Assembly (NCBI RefSeq): GCF_001311375.1
Contig: NZ_BBAS01000001.1
Coordinates: 124,001-188,000 of the forward strand
Reading direction: 5' to 3'
Source of the DNA: Limosilactobacillus equigenerosi DSM 18793 = JCM 14505
Lineage (GTDB): Bacteria; Bacillota; Bacilli; Lactobacillales; Lactobacillaceae
DNA: 64,000 bases
Shown here: positions 59,083-64,000 of the stretch, one piece after another
Layout of the letters: each line of letters starts with the position of its first letter
Position numbering within the stretch: the first letter of the stretch is position 1
The notes under the pieces: generated by a model
What the model was told of the DNA's origin: nothing
What the model saw: only the letters and a program-made list of their open reading frames with translations
Databases searched by the model: none
Program-made: the position numbers and the translations under genes

Positions 59083-59270
59083 GCTTCTACGGCAACTTAG
59101 TAACTTCGCTCGCCACGCGGAAGCCTAGTGCCTAACTATGACAAAGTCGCCGACCCTAGCATAGCTAGTGCCAACGACTTGTCTACGTTAGGCCACGGCT
59201 TCCCTAATGCGTGGCTCACGACCTGGGTAGTAACTACGTTCGGCGGTTTTAATGTCCGCCTCACGACCTA
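59083..59270 (-). repeat. hairpin-element array 5 (deletion derivative of D, then B)
   Basis: On the minus strand, reading from rbsK: AGGTCGTGAG at the rbsK stop begins a type D copy reduced to about 39 bases (59269-59231), then a full type B copy (59224-59101), then a fragment with CTACGGCAAC (59100-59083). The short D copy equals a full D with everything between two CCGCC repeats removed. This is the only array followed by a co-oriented gene. Confidence 0.85.
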
Positions 59271-60188
59271 TTTATTAAGTGCTTCCTCAACTTCAAAGCC
59301 CATTGGAATTGAAGGCATGGCTCCGTACTTTTGAACGGTTAAACTTGACGCCCGTTGCGCATACGTAATCGCTTCAGCTAAATTGCTCAAGTCAGGATTT
59401 AATTGACTCGTCATTGAGCCGATAAACGTATCACCAGCGGCCGTTGGGTCAACGGCTTTGACTAAGAATGGTTCAATAATTTGTCGATCATCACCCTTCG
59501 CACAATAGACACCCCGTTCACCAAGTGTAATCATCACTGTCTTAACCCCTTGGCGTTGAAAAGTATCCGCTATTTGGTCCATCGAAGCTTGGTCCGTTAA
59601 CTTAATGCCTGTTAAAACTTCACTTTCCGTTTCATTTGGAATAATTACGTCTACGTATTGCAGCAATTCCGGTAAAATTTCGCTAGCTGGCGCGGGATTT
59701 AGAATCGTCATTACGCCATGCGCTTTTGCCCGCTTAAAGGCTTCTAACGTTACCGCTTGTGGCGTTTCGAATTGGGCAATCATGAAGTCAATATCTTCAA
59801 ACACTTGATCCGTTCCATTTAAAACGGCATCCGTCATGGCTTGGTTTGCCCCACCATAAACCATGATATCGTTTTGTCCTTCGCTATTTAACGTGATTAA
59901 GGCCGTCCCCGTTCCATGGTTCATATCGGTCGTTAAATGCGCCGTGTAAATCCGTTCATCTTCTAAACATTGCCGCATTAACTTACCTTCATCGTCGTTT
60001 CCAACAGCCCCGATAAAGTAAGTTTTCGCCCCCGAACGTGCGGCCGCAACGGCTTGGTTCGCCCCCTTACCACCTGGAGCACTTGAGCGTTGTTGTGCTG
60101 AAATGGTTTCTCCTGGTTCTGGGAAACGAACCACTTGGTAAGTAGTATCGACATTTAAACTTCCTAAAACTGCAACCCGATTTGCCAT
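59268..60188 (-). CDS. rbsK: ribokinase
   Basis: Phosphorylates ribose to ribose-5-phosphate. 306 aa, PfkB fold: GSLNVDTTYQV and APGGKGANQAVAAARSG near the start, and the catalytic region DPTAAGDTFIGS with Asp base near 250. The stop TAG (59270-59268) carries the first AG of a hairpin element. No ribose transporter is adjacent; ribose may come from the nucleoside hydrolase at 47751. Confidence 0.92.
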   Translation of the reverse strand: MANRVAVLGSLNVDTTYQVVRFPEPGETISAQQRSSAPGGKGANQAVAAARSGAKTYFIGAVGNDDEGKLMRQCLEDERIYTAHLTTDMNHGTGTALITLNSEGQNDIMVYGGANQAMTDAVLNGTDQVFEDIDFMIAQFETPQAVTLEAFKRAKAHGVMTILNPAPASEILPELLQYVDVIIPNETESEVLTGIKLTDQASMDQIADTFQRQGVKTVMITLGERGVYCAKGDDRQIIEPFLVKAVDPTAAGDTFIGSMTSQLNPDLSNLAEAITYAQRASSLTVQKYGAMPSIPMGFEVEEALNK

Positions 60189-60287
60189 CCATCAATTCCT
60201 CGTTTCTTCTTTTAATTCACCTACTAGTTTAACAAATAATAACAACTAAAACACCAGCCTGAACTTAATTTCATAGCTAGTTATATC

Positions 60288-60314
60288 AAAAAAAACGCTA
60301 GTTATCCTAACGTT
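60288..60314 (-). terminator. terminator of the hydroxyacid dehydrogenase gene
   Basis: On the minus strand AACGTTAG, loop, CTAGCGTT and eight T. Confidence 0.75.
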
Positions 60315-60326
60315 GCTAAATATTGT

Positions 60327-61322
60327 TTATTCAATTACATTTGCGTTCGTGCCAGTTGCAAACGAGTCCGCAAAGTTTTTAAAACTAATCGAGATCATAT
60401 CCTCTAACGCTGGTTCCGTAAATGAACCGACGTGTGGCGTTAATAATACCTTTGGATAAAGAGCTGCTAAGGCTTGCACTTGTGGATTTGGCAACTCGTT
60501 AATGGACGCAAATTCCTTGCCCATAATGTCTTTTTCCGCTACGAAGACGTCCGCTGCATACCCGGCAATTTCACCTTGCTTAATCGCTTCGATCACGGCT
60601 TGATGGTCAACTAATTCACCCCGCGCCGTATTAACGAAGATCGCTGAATTCTTCATTAACTTGAACGATTCGGCATTAAACATGTTTTCATTTTTTCCTG
60701 GGAAATATGGCACATGGACAGAAACAATGTCACTTTGGTCCAATAATTCTTCTAACGAAACAAATTCAACGATGTCTTTGAACCGATCATTAGGGAATGG
60801 ATCGTAGGCTAAGACCTTGGCCCCCATTCCATGATAAAGTTTAGCTTCAGCAATCCCAATTTTACCCGCACCAACAATACCGACCGTTGATGAATGGATT
60901 TCTTTACTAAAGTAACTTGGTAGCACCCGGAAATTCCCTTCGGCCGTATTCGCAACGACTGTACTCGTTGACCGGAACATTTGCATTCCTAAGGTCATGG
61001 CAAGTTCTGCCACGGCATAAGGAGAGTAATTAGGGACCCGCGCAATTTGGAGCCCAAGTTCCTTGGCAGCCGTTAAATCGATGTGATTAAAGCCAACCGT
61101 CCGCGTGAAGACATACTTAATCCCGTAACTAGCAATTTTCGCTAAGTTATCCGCCGTTGCAGCACAGTTTCCCCGAATCAACACGGCATCCATACCTTGC
61201 GCTTCCGCCACATTCTCATCATTCATGAAGTCCGGTACTAACTTCAATTCATAATTATCTTGATTTAACCGGTGGAAGTACAGCTCTTCAATTGGCCGCA
61301 CCCCGTAACATACAATCTTCAT
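60327..61322 (-). CDS. D-2-hydroxyacid dehydrogenase (D-lactate dehydrogenase-like)
   Basis: 331-aa NAD-dependent enzyme interconverting 2-oxoacids and D-2-hydroxyacids. Rossmann motif GIVGAGKIGIAEA, catalytic Arg in VNTARGELVD, Glu region in AADVFVAEKD and His in LLTPHVGSFTE. D-LDH, VanH-like or D-hydroxyisocaproate dehydrogenase activity cannot be told apart. It follows an AEC transporter in the same direction, suggesting import or export of an organic acid linked to its reduction. Confidence 0.87.
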   Translation of the reverse strand: MKIVCYGVRPIEELYFHRLNQDNYELKLVPDFMNDENVAEAQGMDAVLIRGNCAATADNLAKIASYGIKYVFTRTVGFNHIDLTAAKELGLQIARVPNYSPYAVAELAMTLGMQMFRSTSTVVANTAEGNFRVLPSYFSKEIHSSTVGIVGAGKIGIAEAKLYHGMGAKVLAYDPFPNDRFKDIVEFVSLEELLDQSDIVSVHVPYFPGKNENMFNAESFKLMKNSAIFVNTARGELVDHQAVIEAIKQGEIAGYAADVFVAEKDIMGKEFASINELPNPQVQALAALYPKVLLTPHVGSFTEPALEDMISISFKNFADSFATGTNANVIE

Positions 61323-61352
61323 TTAATTCGCTCGCTTTCTAACTAAACTATT

Positions 61353-62427
61353 CTAGTGGAAAATTCCTGCTGAGTTTAAAATACTCAAAATTGCAATCCA
61401 AATTGGCATCATCACCACCGCTGAAACCGTTGAAATCAGTGATGAGTTAGACGTTAAGACTGCTTCACGATCATAACTAATCGCATAAGCTGCTGCTACC
61501 GTTGCCGTTGGCGTTGCCATCATGATTACCACCGTCGCAATTGCCGCATAATTCAATGGCATCACATGCGTAGCACTTAAAACTAATAATACTACTAAGT
61601 TAAATAATGGTACTAACACAACCTTATTAAATGAGTAATACCAAGCTAGCTTGTTCGAAATAGCTTCTTTCAAGGAAATTGAACCTAACGTACACCCAAT
61701 TGCCAACCAAGCTAATGGGGAAGCTAGTGATGCTAAGTAGTTTAATGGTTTCCACAACCACAACGCCGTTTGATCAATCCGATAGAAAGCTACCGTTGTT
61801 GTTGCCCCGGTAGCAACTCCGGCTTTTAATTCTGGCACTGTTACTTGTGGCATCGCTGTTTGGGCAATCCAAAGTACAAATCCAACTAACGTAGAAATCA
61901 CAATCGGATTTAAAAACATCTTCTTAATGTTTTCCTTTTCCATCTTCAAACCGGTCATCTTAATGTAAGCGTATGAGTATAAGAAAATCCGGTACCCGAT
62001 ATTAAAAATTGAGCTGTACAAGACCCCTTCAGTCCCATAAATAGCGCCCACAATTGGAATCCCGAAGAACGTCGTTGAACCAAAGGTCGTTAAAATTCCC
62101 ATTACTTCCCGCTTGTCCATATCTTTCCGACTGTACAACAAGGGAGCAACAAAAATCAAAATAATGTAAATCACAAATCCCCATACCAAAATACCAAGCC
62201 CTTGATGTAATGACTTTTGGTTAATTGGTTGCATAAAGGAATTAAATGACAACGCAGCAATTGCGACTGATAAAACGACCTTTGTTAAAACTTTTCCGAA
62301 GTCAGGGCCAAAGGTTCCTTTTTTTCCGTAAATAAAACCCTAATAAGATAATTAATACCGTTGAAGTAATCGCACTTACGATACTTGGATTAGTAAAGGT
62401 TTGCATAATAGCATCACCAATCTTCAT
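61353..62427 (-). CDS. AEC-family transporter (auxin efflux carrier type; frameshifted)
   Basis: Organic-acid (malate-like) carrier with about ten helices. The true start is ATG 62427 after GGAGG; the frame KIGDAIMQTFTNPSIVSAIT...GFYLRKK breaks at the seven-T run 62319-62325, where six gives KKGTFGPDFGKVLTK. The rest includes FFGIPIVGAIYG and the C-terminal MMATPTATVAAAYA. Repaired length is 357 aa. It shares direction with the dehydrogenase and the GntR regulator. Confidence 0.85.
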
Positions 62428-62516
62428 GACACTTGATCCTCCAATTTGTATAATATTGAGCAAAGTAGATCTTTTTGCTCAACAATATTTTATGCTTTTG
62501 CATCAATGCATTGGAC

Positions 62517-62534
62517 TTGTATACAAATAGTATA
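62517..62534 (-). promoter_or_regulatory. GntR-type operator at the AEC promoter
   Basis: The ten-base palindrome TTGTATACAA (62517-62526) lies directly downstream of a minus-strand TATACT (62534-62529). TNGTNNNACNA-like palindromes are usual for FCD-type GntR repressors, and the gene for one is immediately upstream (62684-63310). Confidence 0.55.
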
Positions 62535-62644
62535 CTAACGCAAATTCAGAAAAATACAACCCCTTACGACTGAATTAATTCAATATTTCACAATTTTTTT
62601 GCCTAGCTACCTGATTTAACTTGAGGTTAAAATCAATTTCACAA

Positions 62645-62674
62645 AAAAAGATTATCCGGAGTTACCGAATAATC
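62645..62674 (-). terminator. terminator of the GntR gene
   Basis: On the minus strand GATTATTCGG pairs with CCGGATAATC and is followed by seven T. Confidence 0.8.
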
Positions 62675-62683
62675 CTATTTAGT

Positions 62684-63310
62684 TTATTCAAAATAATTCA
62701 ATGCCTGATGCGCCGTATGATAAACATGATGTAAATGAGATTCAAGCTCAATTTCAGCCTGGGTCAAATCATGCGCTTTGATTAAGTCAATCAACCTTAG
62801 ATGCTCTTGTAGTGAATTTTCCATCCGTGTTGCATCGTAAGCACTCAACCGTTGAATCCGATCTGTTTGCCCTTGTAAAATCTTTAAAAATTGCTGCAAC
62901 CGTTCGTGACCCTTTAAGTGCGTAATTAAGGTATGAAATTTAGTATCAACTGCCAAATATTCTTCCCAGCTCTCAACCTTAGCTGCTTGTTTAAATTCCG
63001 CGGCTAGTTCATCTAATTTAACCGCTGGAATTAACGAAATCGTCTTCGTTAACGCGTATTTTTCTAATAAGGTACGTAATTCACGGACTTCATCAATCAT
63101 CTCATCCGTAATGGGAGCAACAATATTTTCGCGCCCATGTAAAATTACTAACCCATCAGCCCCTAATTGCTTTAGGGCTTCGCGAACCGGGGTCCGACTC
63201 ATCGATAAATCATCAGCAATTTGATTTTCTGAAATAACTTGTTGAGGATGAAAATGATTTAAAATAATTTCTTGTTTAATATAACGATACGCATCATCTT
63301 TTAACGTCAT
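62684..63310 (-). CDS. GntR-family regulator (FadR/FCD subfamily)
   Basis: 208 aa. N-terminal winged helix with ISENQIADDLSMSRTPVREALKQL, and a C-terminal all-helical FCD domain with metal-binding His in DTKFHTLI and LQEHLRLI and a late SHLHHV. Likely senses an organic acid and controls the transporter/dehydrogenase pair downstream. Confidence 0.88.
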   Translation of the reverse strand: MTLKDDAYRYIKQEIILNHFHPQQVISENQIADDLSMSRTPVREALKQLGADGLVILHGRENIVAPITDEMIDEVRELRTLLEKYALTKTISLIPAVKLDELAAEFKQAAKVESWEEYLAVDTKFHTLITHLKGHERLQQFLKILQGQTDRIQRLSAYDATRMENSLQEHLRLIDLIKAHDLTQAEIELESHLHHVYHTAHQALNYFE

Positions 63311-63387
63311 CGTATCTCCTACTCTCTTTAATAATTATTTATTACTATATTATCATATTGAAACAGATTTCTTTTTCACAAAGCATT

Positions 63388-63651
63388 TTAATCGTCTATT
63401 TCAATCAATTCATGAACCTGCCCCTGACCTGTTTCAATTTGCTTCTTCCCTCGTTGAATTTTTGCAACTAGTTCTGGATTAGACATAATGTATACGGTCT
63501 CCTTCCAACTATCAAATTCAGCTTTGTCCATTATTACCACCGAAGCATGATGATCTGACAAGGTTACTTCTAATAATTTCTTATCATCGACAACTTGATG
63601 CAAATAAGTGTCTAGTCCTTCCTTAAATTTCAATTGCGAAAGCTTATCCAT
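63388..63651 (-). CDS. YefM/Phd-like antitoxin, orphan
   Basis: 87 aa. The C-terminal half fits the Phd/YefM pattern: SVVIMDKAEFDSWKETVYIMSNPELVAKI (position of the usual EEYESLxETLYLLSNP). ATG 63651 follows GGAGG. No YoeB/RelE toxin is found in the 78 bases before the GntR gene or elsewhere nearby, so it is an orphan or a stand-alone regulator. Confidence 0.7.
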   Translation of the reverse strand: MDKLSQLKFKEGLDTYLHQVVDDKKLLEVTLSDHHASVVIMDKAEFDSWKETVYIMSNPELVAKIQRGKKQIETGQGQVHELIEIDD

Positions 63652-63669
63652 CACAATTTCCTCCTTGGT

Positions 63670-63710
63670 AGTTAAAAAAATGGATCTACCCAGCACGTAG
63701 ATCCATTTCG
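63670..63710 (-). terminator. terminator of ptsI
   Basis: On the minus strand AAATGGATCTAC, loop, GTAGATCCATTT followed by T tract, directly after the ptsI stop. Confidence 0.85.
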
Positions 63711-63725
63711 AGCACACATATTTAA

Positions 63726-64000
63726 TTACTTGTTAAGCCGGGACTTAACTAATTCGGCAACTTCTTCCGCCGTGGAAAGGTTGATTGCTTCTTCAACTAA
63801 TTCAGCACATTCCTTCGTGTCAAGCTTGCTCATCATACTCCGCGTCCGTAAGATTGACGTGGCGCTCATGGAGTATTCATCTAAGCCCATCCCCATCAGT
63901 AATGGTAAAGCAAGTTCATCCCCGGCCATTTCACCACACATCGCTGCCTTCGTATCGTGACGGTGAGCTGCTTCAATGACATGCTTAATCACACTCAATA
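63726..64000 (-). CDS. ptsI: phosphoenolpyruvate-protein phosphotransferase (PTS enzyme I), C-terminal part
   Basis: General PTS enzyme I, which passes phosphate from PEP to HPr. Only the last 90 or so residues are in the window: IKHVIEAAHRHDTKAAMCGEMAGDELALPLL, with the catalytic CGEMAGD of the PEP domain, then LGLDEYSMSA-like GLDEYSMSATSILRTRS. The upstream part, and probably ptsH, lie outside the window. Confidence 0.92.
   Translation of the reverse strand, partial: LSVIKHVIEAAHRHDTKAAMCGEMAGDELALPLLMGMGLDEYSMSATSILRTRSMMSKLDTKECAELVEEAINLSTAEEVAELVKSRLNK

Overview
The window looks like chromosomal DNA of a lactic acid bacterium of the Lactobacillaceae (inference). The evidence is the gene set: PepX and a proline iminopeptidase, two LtaS-type lipoteichoic acid synthases, the small lactobacillar membrane protein family DUF6681, an LPxTG surface protein, a D-lactate-dehydrogenase-like enzyme, a T-box and a YkoEDC thiamine ECF transporter under a TPP riboswitch. 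No rRNA, tRNA, CRISPR array, prophage or intact insertion sequence was seen.

Layout. 1-1.6 kb: an ABC exporter, cut by the window edge. 2.2-5.4 kb: a T-box leader, two trans-sulfuration PLP genes (the first degenerate) and an IS30 remnant, looking like an acquired module. 5.5-15.6 kb: guaA, a relP-two-component operon, coaA, a lipoteichoic acid synthase and a HelD-type helicase. 15.7-22.3 kb: a mutase-fold phosphatase, hflX, an SPFH protein, a PnuC-family transporter behind two NrdR-like boxes, a permease and galM. 22.5-27.5 kb: an orphan AbrB-like antitoxin, a surface protein, and a five-gene operon (Nudix, NMP kinase, Fur, secreted Ser/Thr-rich protein, DUF6681). 27.6-38.6 kb: permease, PepX, iminopeptidase, HAD, L,D-transpeptidase, NrnA, ABC-F and MATE genes. 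38.7-47.6 kb: alcohol dehydrogenase, thioredoxin/TerC, TetR/CorA, a second LtaS, a small gene of unknown function behind NrdR-like boxes, and a ferredoxin-NADP reductase. 47.7-57.5 kb: nucleoside hydrolase, ykoEDC, gltS, an OPA-type transporter, an XRE/methyltransferase pair and a universal stress protein. 57.9-64 kb: an ATPase-HTH protein with operator-like iterons, rbsK, a 2-hydroxyacid dehydrogenase/AEC transporter/GntR cluster, an orphan YefM-like antitoxin and the 3' end of ptsI.

The most unusual feature is a family of about 120-bp hairpin elements. Thirteen full copies in four core types lie in five arrays, with several fragments. All share the start AGGTCGYGAG and an end close to GAACGTAGTTA. 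They are fixed to gene 3' ends: at seven genes the element begins at or within a few bases of the stop codon, and in six of these the stop codon is partly made of element sequence. Stem changes are compensatory between copies, so the folded structure appears to be maintained.

A second window-wide property is that more than 20 normally intact genes, including guaA, hflX and ltaS, carry single-base frameshifts. Eleven of these are runs of seven A (or T) where the frame needs six. Uncorrected homopolymer errors in the assembly are the likeliest cause, so I annotate these as single genes with a frameshift and reserve 'pseudogene' for loci with other signs of decay.
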